64,000 nucleotides of DNA from PKWO01 sp036384915 (lineage in GTDB: Bacteria; Pseudomonadota; Gammaproteobacteria; Burkholderiales; Burkholderiaceae_D), in NCBI GenBank assembly GCA_036384915.1, contig DASVLJ010000071.1:248001-312000 (forward strand), in the 5' to 3' direction. The notes under the pieces were generated by a model. The model ran no database searches. It was given only the letters and a program-made list of their open reading frames with translations, and was not told the DNA's origin. Both the position numbers and the translations under genes were made by a program. This document shows, piece after piece, positions 25,500 through 34,995 of this stretch (positions within the stretch are counted from its first letter, which is position 1; each line of letters begins with the position of its first letter).

Positions 25500-26711
25500 A
25501 TGCACACCGCCATGAGCATCACGGAGATCTTCCTCCTGGCGATGCTGATCATTTTCACCATTCCATACCTGATCTGGCGGGTGGGCAAAACCGACTACTA
25601 TGCACCGCTGGTCGTGGTGCAGATCATCGCCGGCATCTTATTGGGCCCCGGCGTTCTGGGAGCGGCCTTTCCTGACTACTACAAGTTTATATTCAGCCCC
25701 CAAGTTATACAGTCGCTCAATGGTATTGCCTGGTGGGCGGTAATGCTCTTCGTGATGATTGCCGGCCTCGAACTCGACTTGGTCAAAGCTTGGGAACATC
25801 GCCGCGAAAGCACCATCACCGCCGCAATGGCACTCGGCGCACCGCTGGCATTTGGTTGCGTGGCTGCCCTCGGCATGCTGATGTACGATGGCTGGGTCGG
25901 CCCCAAGGGCACAAGCTGGCAGTTCATTGTCGGCGTAGGCATGGCCTGCGCGGTTACCGCGCTTCCAATCCTGATTCTACTGATGGAAAAACTGGAAATC
26001 CTGCGCCAGCCCATCGGCCAGCGCATCCTGCGCTACGCCAGTTTCGACGACGTGGCGATCTGGGGTGTGCTGGCGCTCATCCTGCTCGATTGGACTCGCG
26101 TCGGCCGCCAGATCGGCTTCCTGGCCGTGTTCGCGATCGCCGCTTACGTCTTTCGCAAGATCATGAGCCGCATCCAGGAACACGACCGCTGGTATGTCGG
26201 CCTGATCTGGCTGGCGTTGTGCGGCTTCGCCGCCGACTGGGCCGGCCTGCATTTCATGGTCGGCGCATTCCTCTCCGGAGCGGTAATGGATGCACATTGG
26301 TTTGACCAAAAGAAAATGGATCTGATGCGCCATCACGTACTGCTGGCGATCATGCCGGTGTTTTTCCTCAGCACAGGTTTGCGCACCAACTGGGCGCTCG
26401 GGGGCTCAATGGTATTCATAGCCGCCGCGGTGCTGCTGATCGCATCCGTTGCGGGGAAATTGATCGGTGTTCACATCGCCGGCAAGATACTGGGGTGGGA
26501 AAAGGGTGAGGCATCGATCATCGGCTGGCTGCTGCAGACCAAGGCACTGATCATGATCATCTTCGCCAACATCTTGCTCGACAAGCAAATCATCAGCAGT
26601 GAAACGTTCACCGCCCTTTTGTTGATGGCGGTCGGCAGCACAATGCTCACCGTGCCGGTCGTCCATCCCAAGCTGCACCGCATGAAAGACATCATTTTCC
26701 GCAAAAGGTAG
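25500..26711 (+). CDS. Kef/CPA2-type cation:proton antiporter
   Basis: A 403-residue membrane protein with about 12 helices and no cytosolic TrkA-N domain. The sequences IIAGILLGPGVLGAAFP in helix 2 and LFVMIAGLELDL in helix 3 are characteristic of monovalent cation:proton antiporter-2 members, and the YASFDDVAIWGVLALILLD region carries the transport aspartates. It exchanges Na+ or K+ for protons, probably at the inner membrane. TAGGAATAGCC precedes the ATG; MSITEIF four codons later is an alternative. It stands alone between two glycosidase genes. Confidence 0.9.
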   Translation: MHTAMSITEIFLLAMLIIFTIPYLIWRVGKTDYYAPLVVVQIIAGILLGPGVLGAAFPDYYKFIFSPQVIQSLNGIAWWAVMLFVMIAGLELDLVKAWEHRRESTITAAMALGAPLAFGCVAALGMLMYDGWVGPKGTSWQFIVGVGMACAVTALPILILLMEKLEILRQPIGQRILRYASFDDVAIWGVLALILLDWTRVGRQIGFLAVFAIAAYVFRKIMSRIQEHDRWYVGLIWLALCGFAADWAGLHFMVGAFLSGAVMDAHWFDQKKMDLMRHHVLLAIMPVFFLSTGLRTNWALGGSMVFIAAAVLLIASVAGKLIGVHIAGKILGWEKGEASIIGWLLQTKALIMIIFANILLDKQIISSETFTALLLMAVGSTMLTVPVVHPKLHRMKDIIFRKR

Positions 26712-26723
26712 GGGTGATCTCGA

Positions 26724-26739
26724 CACATGCCGGCATGTG
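26724..26739. repeat. 16-bp perfect palindrome between convergent genes
   Basis: CACATGCCGGCATGTG lies 12 bases after the antiporter stop and 54 bases before the pectinase stop. It can form a hairpin for either transcript but lacks a T-run; a terminator or a protein site are both possible. Confidence 0.5.
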
Positions 26740-26792
26740 CGTATTCAGCTGTAGCGCGGACGCCGGGCATGGATTTGCGACAATTGCCGAAA

Positions 26793-28523
26793 TCAGAACG
26801 GCGCCTGTGAAATGATGCTGGAATATTTTACAAAGGCATTTGAACAGTCAATGCCGCTTCCGCTTCCGGGCGTGCCGGTGACTGCCACATCGTTGACAGA
26901 GGAGGGAACGAGAAGCGACGCAAAGCTTACCGGACCCGAGTCCAAAGTGAAATGCGTCGCGTAAGGCGACGCGCTCGGGCTGCCGTTGTGTGCCTTCGAG
27001 AGCGTCGGAGCCGTGTCGAATACCACATTGTTAAGCGTGACGCCGATGGGGTTCTTTTGACTATTGAGGTCGTAACCCAGGAATGTCAAAGTTCCACCGC
27101 CGTAAGTCGAGCTGCCAAGATTGTGCACGTTCGAAAGCACGATGTTCGTATAACTAGGGTAAAGCGTGCCGGTGTTGGTGCTGTAGAACGAATCAAGAAC
27201 GATCGGGTTGCGCACGTTTTTCATACACACGGTATCGTAGGTAAAGGAGTCGATTTTTCCGCCGCGGCTTGCGTCGGACTTGATGCGTATGCCGTTTCCG
27301 TTGGGCGAGTTATTGCCGTCTATCGCCAGATCGATGACATTGACGCTGCTGGCTCCCGCACCGGTGTAGCTGCCGACCGACATGCCATGGCCGTAATAAA
27401 ATTTGTTGTGCGCATATAGATGATTTTGCGTCACGGGAGCCGATCCCGCGCCTATCGCCACATTGTCGTCTCCATCGCTGATGTAGGAGTAGGCCAGCAA
27501 AAGATTCTGCGACGACCCGGGATCGAATCCGTCCGTGTTGACCACGGTGTCGGGCGTAAAGCATGTCGCCGGCGTAGTCTTGTCCGGTGTTGTCCCGGCG
27601 GGGCAGGCATAACCGGGGTGGGTATACTCGGATGAGGGCGCCAGTATCTTGATGCCCCAGGCCACCAGGCCCGTCGTATTTGACATCGCGACATGGAACT
27701 TGGGTGAATTCAGCAAGCTGATGCCATAGAGAGTGAAATTGGTTGCGTTACTGATTTGCAATAGGCGCGGGTTTTGCTGCGTCAGACCTTGCGTCTTATT
27801 TTGATAAGACACGTCCCACCAGGTTCTGATGCCGGCGTTCGGTCCGCTAGTCAATAAACTTCCGCCTCGGCCGTCAATGGCGCCGCTGCCGACAATGCCC
27901 CCATTGGTCGTGTTTTTGACGGTGATGAATGGATTGCAACTCTGCGAGGAAGAGCTCGTAGCGGTGCCGCAAGTCCCTGGACCGTTGTCATAATCGGCCG
28001 GGTTGCGCGAGGCGTAAAGCGTCGCGCCTTGGTCGATCCATAGCGTCACGCCCGAAGTCAGGGTCAATGGGCCGCTAAGAAATCCTGACGCGCCCGACTG
28101 ATTGACAACAAGCTTGACTGCTTGCCCGGCAGGGCAAGAATTGATGGCATTCTGAATTCGTTGCGTGTCTGGCTGCGAATGGGACGACGCACCGTCAATG
28201 CTGTCAATCGACCCGCCGCTGGGCGTAATGCTGGCAGTTAGCGTCGCGCACAGCGATGTCGGCAACGATGGTTGTTTGATCACGCCCCATGATGCGGTGA
28301 TACTTGTCGGAGTCGGAGCCGGAGTCGGAGTCGGAGTCGGAGTCGGAGTCGGAGTCGGTGTCGGTGTCGGCGAAGGTGTCGATGCTTGCGCACCCGCTCC
28401 GGCGGACGCGCCCGATTGCCCGCCGCAAGCCGCCAGCAATGCCATGCTGGCGCAAGCGGCCAAAGCTAGCGCGAGAGGTTTTGCATGGACAGCCAAACCG
28501 TCATCCCGATTTTTCCGCGACAT
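26793..28523 (-). CDS. Secreted polygalacturonase-like lipoprotein (GH28)
   Basis: A 576-residue protein. The N-terminus has a signal with lipobox LLAAC, then a Ser/Ala-rich part and a proline-threonine linker of about 24 residues (28306-28380 on the plus strand). The beta-helix domain contains the GH28 active-site motifs NTDGFD, SDGDDNVAI, YGHGMSVGS and GIRIKS in order, so the catalytic aspartates, histidine and the Arg-Lys pair are all present. It should hydrolyse alpha-1,4 galacturonan at the cell surface, implying contact with plant or soil pectin. Several Cys residues are present. It is convergent with the antiporter gene. Confidence 0.93.
   Translation of the reverse strand: MSRKNRDDGLAVHAKPLALALAACASMALLAACGGQSGASAGAGAQASTPSPTPTPTPTPTPTPTPTPAPTPTSITASWGVIKQPSLPTSLCATLTASITPSGGSIDSIDGASSHSQPDTQRIQNAINSCPAGQAVKLVVNQSGASGFLSGPLTLTSGVTLWIDQGATLYASRNPADYDNGPGTCGTATSSSSQSCNPFITVKNTTNGGIVGSGAIDGRGGSLLTSGPNAGIRTWWDVSYQNKTQGLTQQNPRLLQISNATNFTLYGISLLNSPKFHVAMSNTTGLVAWGIKILAPSSEYTHPGYACPAGTTPDKTTPATCFTPDTVVNTDGFDPGSSQNLLLAYSYISDGDDNVAIGAGSAPVTQNHLYAHNKFYYGHGMSVGSYTGAGASSVNVIDLAIDGNNSPNGNGIRIKSDASRGGKIDSFTYDTVCMKNVRNPIVLDSFYSTNTGTLYPSYTNIVLSNVHNLGSSTYGGGTLTFLGYDLNSQKNPIGVTLNNVVFDTAPTLSKAHNGSPSASPYATHFTLDSGPVSFASLLVPSSVNDVAVTGTPGSGSGIDCSNAFVKYSSIISQAPF
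28306..28380. repeat. Hexanucleotide tandem repeat (GTCGGA) encoding the Pro-Thr linker
   Basis: About eleven units of GTCGGA/GTCGGT, with single variants GCCGGA and GCGAAG, encode alternating Pro-Thr on the minus strand. Six-base units keep the reading frame when copies are gained or lost. Confidence 0.9.
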
Positions 28524-28825
28524 GTGCTTTCTCCTTCAGGCCTGTGACTGGATTCGATATACCCGGCGAAGCTTACCTTATCAGCGTACTTTGCATGCGA
28601 TATGCAGCCCCGTCATCGCCACGCGAGTCCATGCCCGCAATGAAACAGGCGCATGCGCTGCCTACCGCGCGCCAATCGCGTACGGTGGCAGTATCTTGGT
28701 GACAAAAGTCGATGGCCGAAATCAAGTTGTGCATGGCGTCGATGTGAACCTGATTACGCGGTCTGTCGGGATTTTTCAACGGCGCCGCAGCAAGTAAAAT
28801 GACTTAAATTACAAAGGAAACCCCC
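28524..28825. other. 302-base divergent intergenic region
   Basis: It holds the upstream regions of the pectinase (left) and a small hypothetical gene (right). For the right-hand gene, TAAAAT at about 28795 with a weak -35 TTTTCA 18 bases earlier could be a promoter, and AAAGGAAA at 28813 is the ribosome binding site. No gene or hairpin terminator was found. Confidence 0.4.
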
Positions 28826-29164
28826 ATGCATAACGTTCCGGAAACCAAGAAAGATCACGTCTGGCGCAAGGTCATCTGGCATACCGACCTCGACGAGCAT
28901 CCGCTCGGTCCACATCACTATGCAGAAGTATATTGCTGCGAAGAAACAAACGGTTATACCGTGTGGTATGTGCGCCGCTTATCGAGGGAAGACAAGCTCG
29001 GCAACCCCGATGGGGAAAACGGCGACTATCTGCTGTCTTATTTTTCCAAGGATCGGCGCGACGATGCGATCGAGCATGCGGTGTTGATCGCCAATAGCGA
29101 TAAGGCGGCCAATGCCGTCATCGCCTCGCTCGATACCTTGTCCAAGTCGGCGCAAAAACTTTAA
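28826..29164 (+). CDS. Small hypothetical protein
   Basis: A 112-residue soluble protein, acidic and aromatic-rich in its first half (HTDLDEHPLGPHHYAEVYCCEE, two adjacent cysteines) and helical at its end (SDKAANAVIASLDTLSKSAQKL). AAAGGAAA before the ATG supports translation. Its last four bases overlap the convergent srkA gene. I do not recognise a family or function. Confidence 0.72.
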   Translation: MHNVPETKKDHVWRKVIWHTDLDEHPLGPHHYAEVYCCEETNGYTVWYVRRLSREDKLGNPDGENGDYLLSYFSKDRRDDAIEHAVLIANSDKAANAVIASLDTLSKSAQKL

Positions 29165-30147
29165 TCCCACAACGGCGGCTCATCCATCAAGGCCACCTGT
29201 TCGCGCAACTCCAGCACGCGGTCTTGCCAATAGCGCTGCGTATTGAACCAGGGGAAGGCCGCCGGAAAGGCCGGGTCTTCCCAGCGTCGCGCCAGCCAGG
29301 CTGAATAATGAATCAGGCGCAGGGTGCGCAGGGCTTCGACCAGATGCAATTCGCGCGTATTGAAGTCGCAAAAATCTTCATAGCCGGCCAGGATGTCGCT
29401 CAACTGCCGCACGCGGTCGCGCCGCTCGCCCGACAGCAGCATCCATAGATCCTGCACCGCCGGACCCATGCGGCTGTCGTCGAAATCGACGAAATGCGGT
29501 CCGGCATCGGTCCAGAGCACGTTGCCGCTGTGGCAGTCGCCATGCAGGCGCAGCGCGGCTACGTCGCCGGCTCGCTCAAAGCAGCGCGCCACGCCATCGA
29601 GCGCCTGTTGCGACACGCTGCGCCAGGCGCTGTCGATATCGATCGGAATGAACCCGTTGGCCAGCAGGTAATCGCGCGGCTCGATGCCGAAGCTTTCGAT
29701 ATCGAGCGCAGGGCGGTGCGCATAAGCGCGTAACGCGCCGACCGCATGGATGCGCCCCATGAAGCGCCCCATCCATTCCAAGGTAGCGCTGTCGTCCAAT
29801 TCCGGCGCGCGGCCGCCATGGCGCGCAAATACGGCGAAGCGCAAGCCGGCATGGTGGTGCAGGGTCTTGCCGCCCAACACCAGCGGCGGCACCACGGGAA
29901 TTTCCTGCTCGGCCAATTCCATCGTAAACGCATGCTCTTCGCGTATGGCTTCATCGCTCCAGCGCGCCGGACGGTAGAACTTGGCTACCACAGGCGGGCC
30001 GTCTTCCACGCCCAGTTGGTAGACGCGGTTTTCATAGCTGTTGAGCGCCAGGAGGCGCCCGTCGCCGTAAATGCCGACGCTTTCTATGGCGTCGAGCACG
30101 GCATCCGGCCCGAGATTGGCAAACGATGGCGTCACAAGTTCATTCAT
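29161..30147 (-). CDS. srkA: Stress-response serine/threonine kinase SrkA (YihE/RdoA)
   Basis: A 328-residue cytosolic kinase of the APH-like fold, the usual length for SrkA/YihE. The N-lobe has ENRVYQLG and the ATP lysine in PVVAKFYRP; the catalytic loop is LHGDCHSGNVLW and the metal-binding motif VDFDDSRMGP. SrkA counteracts stress-induced death and is often cotranscribed with dsbA, which is absent here. It is convergent with a small hypothetical gene by a four-base overlap, and divergent from the YecA-like gene. Confidence 0.93.
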   Translation of the reverse strand: MNELVTPSFANLGPDAVLDAIESVGIYGDGRLLALNSYENRVYQLGVEDGPPVVAKFYRPARWSDEAIREEHAFTMELAEQEIPVVPPLVLGGKTLHHHAGLRFAVFARHGGRAPELDDSATLEWMGRFMGRIHAVGALRAYAHRPALDIESFGIEPRDYLLANGFIPIDIDSAWRSVSQQALDGVARCFERAGDVAALRLHGDCHSGNVLWTDAGPHFVDFDDSRMGPAVQDLWMLLSGERRDRVRQLSDILAGYEDFCDFNTRELHLVEALRTLRLIHYSAWLARRWEDPAFPAAFPWFNTQRYWQDRVLELREQVALMDEPPLWD

Positions 30148-30220
30148 GGCGTCATTTTAGTTGATGGCAGGTGTTTGGGCGGGTATGCTGTAGGAATTAA
30201 CTTATCCGCACCGTCCCATC

Positions 30221-30919
<699 letters not shown>

Positions 30920-31021
30920 TGACACAATATTGATTTGCCTCAATTGCCCGGCGCGATAGCCGTGGATATACTGGATATCAAATTGATGATATCCAGAGCC
31001 TCATCCACCGCGGAGAACGCC

Positions 31022-32575
31022 ATGCTGCCACGGCACAAGCCGGTTTCAATCGCAACGATCATCATCGCCTCGCTGACTGCCAGCCTGATCCTGGCCTGGC
31101 TGGTGGAGGCGGTGGGCGTACCGGGCGGCGCAACGCGCCACGCGGTTGTCGCCTCGCTCTGTTCCAGCTGCCTGGTGTTGTTTTTCTCTTCACGCAAAAG
31201 TAAAGGCGGCGCCGAACGTTTCGCCGAACACGTGGAAGGCGAAATCGACCACATCATGATAGGCGCGGCCGAGACCTCGTTCTTCGTCGATTCGGTGAAG
31301 AAGAAGATCGAGAGCGACGTCGCCACCAGCAATGAAATCGTGCACAGCACGGCGCAAAACGCCGCCACCACGCGCCAGATCGCCGGCAATGCCGAGCGCG
31401 CTTCGCAAATCGCGGCGGAGGCAAGGCACGAAGCGCAAGCCGCGCGTGCCGAAGCCGACAATGGCCTGGCCCAGATTCGCAGCGCGCGCGAAGAAGCGCA
31501 AAGTTCGTCGGCCATGATGAAGGTGCTGCAGGAGAAATCGCGGCGCATCCACGGCATCACGGAGACCATCACCGAAATCGCAGCACGCACCAACCTGTTG
31601 GCACTGAACGCCGCCATCGAAGCCGCGCGCGCCGGCGAACTGGGGCGCGGATTTGCCGTGGTTGCCGGCGAAGTGCGGCAACTGGCCCAACACACCAAAT
31701 CGGCCACCGATGAAATCGGCGTCATGGTCAGGGAAATCACCGAACAATCGGAGCGCGCCGCACAGGGAATGGGCAAGCTGACGTCCAAGGTCGGCGAAGC
31801 GGCGCAAAACGTCGAGCGCGTGCACCAGTATCTGGGCAATATCGAGCAATCGTCGCAATCGTCGGCCAGCGCGATCGGGGAAATCGCCTTGGCGTCACGC
31901 GAACATGTCGATGTCAGCAACGCCATCAGCAGCGCCATCGCACAAATCCGCGACAGCCTTAGCGCCACGGAAGCGGGCTTGCCCAATGCGGCGGCTTCGG
32001 CGATGAAGCTGGCCGAACGCAGCGAAGCGATCGCCGACGCCATGGCATCTTACGGCATCGCGACCTCGCACGACGCGATCCGGCTCGCCGCGCAAGACGC
32101 GGCGCGTGAAGTGGGCCGGATGTTTTCCGCTGCGATCGCGAACGGCGAGATCAGCCGAGAAGCCTTGTTCGACCGGCACTACACGCCGATCGCGAATACC
32201 AACCCGCAAAAATACACCAGTGCCTTCGACAGTTTTACCGACCGCACGCTACCCGCCATCCAGGAAGGCCTGCTTGCCCGCATGCCGCAACTGGCCTATG
32301 CCGGTGCAGTAGACAATAACGGCTACTTCCCGACGCACAACAAGAAGTTTTCGCAGCCGCTGACGGGCAACTACGACGTCGACATCCTCAACAACCGTAC
32401 CAAGCGCATATTCAACGACCGTACCGGCTCACGCTGCGGCTCGAACACCAAGGCCTTCCTGCTGCAGACCTACAAGCGCGATACGGGAGAAGTGATGCAT
32501 GACCTGTCGGCGCCGATTTTCGTCGACGGGAAACATTGGGGCGGGTTCAGGATAGGCTACAAGTCGAGCGCGTAA
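31022..32575 (+). CDS. Methyl-accepting chemotaxis protein with C-terminal sensory domain
   Basis: A 517-residue chemoreceptor. The ATG at 31022 has GCGGAGAACGCC before it; two upstream in-frame starts lack this. Two adjoining N-terminal hydrophobic segments (about residues 8-55) anchor it without a periplasmic domain. The signalling domain spans about 60-370, with the hairpin tip ITEIAARTNLLALNAAIEAARAGE near 180-205 followed by GRGFAVVAGEVRQLAQ. Residues about 383-517 form a separate domain (HYTPIANTNPQKYTSAFDSF to HWGGFRIGYKS), like a cytosolic cache domain placed after the signalling tip. The ligand is unknown and the receptor should sense an internal signal. Confidence 0.9.
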   Translation: MLPRHKPVSIATIIIASLTASLILAWLVEAVGVPGGATRHAVVASLCSSCLVLFFSSRKSKGGAERFAEHVEGEIDHIMIGAAETSFFVDSVKKKIESDVATSNEIVHSTAQNAATTRQIAGNAERASQIAAEARHEAQAARAEADNGLAQIRSAREEAQSSSAMMKVLQEKSRRIHGITETITEIAARTNLLALNAAIEAARAGELGRGFAVVAGEVRQLAQHTKSATDEIGVMVREITEQSERAAQGMGKLTSKVGEAAQNVERVHQYLGNIEQSSQSSASAIGEIALASREHVDVSNAISSAIAQIRDSLSATEAGLPNAAASAMKLAERSEAIADAMASYGIATSHDAIRLAAQDAAREVGRMFSAAIANGEISREALFDRHYTPIANTNPQKYTSAFDSFTDRTLPAIQEGLLARMPQLAYAGAVDNNGYFPTHNKKFSQPLTGNYDVDILNNRTKRIFNDRTGSRCGSNTKAFLLQTYKRDTGEVMHDLSAPIFVDGKHWGGFRIGYKSSA

Positions 32576-32610
32576 AACCACGTTTTCCGCGCATCCGTCA
32601 TTTCCGTGAA

Positions 32611-32642
32611 AATGAAAACCCGGCGCCAAAGCCGGGCTTTCA
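32611..32642. terminator. Bidirectional terminator between chemoreceptor and orn
   Basis: The stem CCCGGC (32619-32624) pairs with GCCGGG (32631-32636). A CTTT run follows on the plus strand and GGGTTTTCATTTTC on the minus strand, so it can end both converging transcripts. Confidence 0.75.
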
Positions 32643-32677
32643 TGTGGGTTCCCCGTTTTCACGGGGATGACAGGTCG

Positions 32678-33286
32678 TCAGAGCTTGATAAAATGCTCGC
32701 GGTAGTACTTCAGTTCGTCGATCGATTCCAGAATGTCGGCCAAGGCCGTATGTTTCTGATGCTTCTTGAAGCCTGACGCCAGCTCCGGCTTCCAGCGCTT
32801 ACACAATTCCTTGAGCGTCGATACGTCAAGATTGCGGTAATGGAAGAAAGCTTCCAGCTTGGGCATGCCGCGCGCCATGAAGCGGCGGTCCTGGCAGATC
32901 GTGTTGCCGCACATGGGCGACTTGCCGTTCGGGACGAAATTCTTGAGGAAATCGATCAAGGCCTTTTCCGCATCGGCTTCGCTAACCGTGGACGCCTTGA
33001 CGCGGTCGATCAAGCCCGAACGGCCGTGCGTGCCCTTGTTCCAGGCATCCATGCCGTCGAGGACGGCATCGGCTTGGTGAATCGCGAACACCGGCCCCTC
33101 GGCCAGTACGTTCAAGTCCGAATCGGTAACGACGACAGCCACTTCGATAATGCGATCCTTGTCGGGGTCCAGGCCCGTCATTTCCATATCCACCCAGATC
33201 AGGTTGAATTCGTTGGGTCGGTTGACGGTGCTTTGCATGATGGCTTCCTGGTTCGCTTCCAAGTTATGTTTGGTAGGTTGTGACAT
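32678..33286 (-). CDS. orn: Oligoribonuclease
   Basis: A DEDDh 3'-5' exoribonuclease that degrades di- to pentanucleotides, including pGpG from c-di-GMP breakdown. Motifs WVDMEMTGLDP (first Asp/Glu), the NTICQDRRFM region, and HTALADILESI (His/Asp) are intact. The frame from 33286 gives 202 residues with AGGAAAG before the ATG; the ATG at 33238 gives 186, closer to the usual length, and has AGGAAG ahead too. Orn complements the EAL phosphodiesterase in this window because pGpG must be cleared. It is divergent from the M48 protease gene. Confidence 0.96.
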   Translation of the reverse strand: MSQPTKHNLEANQEAIMQSTVNRPNEFNLIWVDMEMTGLDPDKDRIIEVAVVVTDSDLNVLAEGPVFAIHQADAVLDGMDAWNKGTHGRSGLIDRVKASTVSEADAEKALIDFLKNFVPNGKSPMCGNTICQDRRFMARGMPKLEAFFHYRNLDVSTLKELCKRWKPELASGFKKHQKHTALADILESIDELKYYREHFIKL

Positions 33287-33376
33287 AATTCTTTCCTGCT
33301 GACAGCCAATTCCAGTGAATCGGTTATCTATTCTTCATCAAATTCAATTCCTGCGCCATTTTCTCACAGGCAAGCC

Positions 33377-34633
33377 ATGGTTTCATCGCTGTTCTCGGTT
33401 TTGTTCATCGTTTTCTTCGCCGCCTCGCTGTTGGTGCGATTCTGGCTTGCTTCGCGCCAAATCCGTCATGTCTTGAAGCATCGCGCCGAGGTGCCACCTC
33501 AGTTTGCCGAAAAAATCACATTGCGCGCGCACCAAAAAGCGGCCGACTATACGATAGCCAAGACCAAGTTCGGCCTGATCGAATTGTTTGTCGGCGCCTT
33601 CGTACTGATCGGCTTCACCCTGCTCGGCGGCTTGCAGGCACTATCCATCTTCCTGCTGCAGCACCTCGGCACCGGCCGCCTGGAGCAGATCAGCCTGATG
33701 GTCGCCGTCACACTCATCGCCGGCTTGACCGACCTGCCCTTCGACTACTACCGCCAATTCTCGCTGGAGGAGCGCTTCGGCTTCAACAAGATGAAGCCGG
33801 CCCTGTTTTTCATTGACTTGATCAAGTCCACCCTGGTTTCCGCGGTCATAGGCCTGCCCCTGCTTTGGGTGGTGCTCTCGCTAATGGAACAGGCCGGGAG
33901 CCTGTGGTGGCTCTATGCCTGGCTGGTGTTTTCCGTGTTTTCCATCGTGATGCAAGTGCTGTATCCGACCCTGATCGCGCCGCTGTTCAACAAGTTCGTG
34001 CCGCTGGACGACGCCTCGCTCAAGGAGCGCATTACCAGGCTGATGGACCGCGTCGGCTTCACCTCGCGCGGCTTGTTCGTGATGGACGGTTCCAAGCGCA
34101 GCGGCCATGGCAACGCCTACTTTTCCGGCTTCGGCGCGGCCAAGCGCGTGGTATTTTTCGATACCTTGCTGACACGCCTCCAGCCGCAGGAAGTCGAAGC
34201 GATCCTGGCCCATGAACTGGGCCACTTCAAGCTTAAGCACATCGTCAAGCGCACCGTGCTCATGTTCGCCGTTTCGCTCGCCTTCCTGGCCCTGCTCGGC
34301 TATCTCAAGAACCAGGTCTGGTTCTACACCGGCCTGGGCGTGGTTCCGCTGCCCAACAGCAGCAACGACGCCGTGGCGCTGGTCCTATTCATGCTGGCGC
34401 TGCCGGTATTCACCTTCTTCTTCGCCCCGATGATGTCGATCGGTTCGCGCAAGCATGAATACGAAGCCGACGCCTTCGCAGCCAAGCAGGCCCAGGCCCA
34501 GGATCTGGTCTCGGCCTTGGTCAAGCTCTATGAAGACAATGCCTCGACCCTGACGCCGGATCCTTTACATTCCGCCTTTTACGATTCCCACCCCAATGCC
34601 GCCATGCGCATCGCGCGGCTGGTTGCCCAATAA
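33377..34633 (+). CDS. M48-family membrane metalloprotease (Ste24/CAAX type)
   Basis: A 418-residue integral membrane protease. Several hydrophobic helices flank the zinc motif HELGHFKLKH near residue 279, and the third ligand is Glu in HEYEADAFA about 70 residues later. The layout, with RTVLMFAVSLAFLALLGY after the motif, matches Ste24-type CAAX prenyl proteases, which in bacteria help membrane protein quality control. It leads a compact run with the pterin dehydratase and rsgA. Confidence 0.94.
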   Translation: MVSSLFSVLFIVFFAASLLVRFWLASRQIRHVLKHRAEVPPQFAEKITLRAHQKAADYTIAKTKFGLIELFVGAFVLIGFTLLGGLQALSIFLLQHLGTGRLEQISLMVAVTLIAGLTDLPFDYYRQFSLEERFGFNKMKPALFFIDLIKSTLVSAVIGLPLLWVVLSLMEQAGSLWWLYAWLVFSVFSIVMQVLYPTLIAPLFNKFVPLDDASLKERITRLMDRVGFTSRGLFVMDGSKRSGHGNAYFSGFGAAKRVVFFDTLLTRLQPQEVEAILAHELGHFKLKHIVKRTVLMFAVSLAFLALLGYLKNQVWFYTGLGVVPLPNSSNDAVALVLFMLALPVFTFFFAPMMSIGSRKHEYEADAFAAKQAQAQDLVSALVKLYEDNASTLTPDPLHSAFYDSHPNAAMRIARLVAQ

Positions 34634-34644
34634 GGATATTCGTC

Positions 34645-34995
34645 ATGCCTACCACCACACAATTGCTCGAACAAAAATGCCAGCACACCGAAACCGGTCT
34701 CACTGAAGCCGAGATTGCCGCCCACCTGCAAGCCGTATCCGGCTGGGCCCAGGACGGCCCGCGCATCGCCAAGACCTTCACCTTCAAGAATTACTACGAG
34801 ACGCTGGCCTTCATCAATGCCATCGCCTACGTGATTCACGCCGAAGACCACCACCCGGAATTGATCGTCACCTACAACCGCTGCGTGGTCAAGTTCGATA
34901 CGCATACCGTCAACGGGGGCAAAGGCGGGATTTCGGTCAACGACTTCATCTGCGCCGCCAAGGTGGATGCCGTGTTCGAGCAGTCGTTTACCTGA
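34645..34995 (+). CDS. phhB: 4a-hydroxytetrahydrobiopterin dehydratase
   Basis: A 116-residue pterin-4a-carbinolamine dehydratase, which recycles the pterin cofactor of aromatic hydroxylases and may have other roles. The active-site signature IHAEDHHPEL, with its conserved histidines, and the later FDTHTVNGGKGGIS are present. It lies 11 bases after the M48 gene and overlaps rsgA by one base (TGATG). No phenylalanine hydroxylase is in view. Confidence 0.93.
   Translation: MPTTTQLLEQKCQHTETGLTEAEIAAHLQAVSGWAQDGPRIAKTFTFKNYYETLAFINAIAYVIHAEDHHPELIVTYNRCVVKFDTHTVNGGKGGISVNDFICAAKVDAVFEQSFT

Noticed and set aside
28204..28702. Ser-Asp and Ser-Glu dipeptide-repeat frames around the pectinase linker
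   Set aside because: Both are alternative-frame readings of the GTCGGA repeat that encodes Pro-Thr in the GH28 gene.
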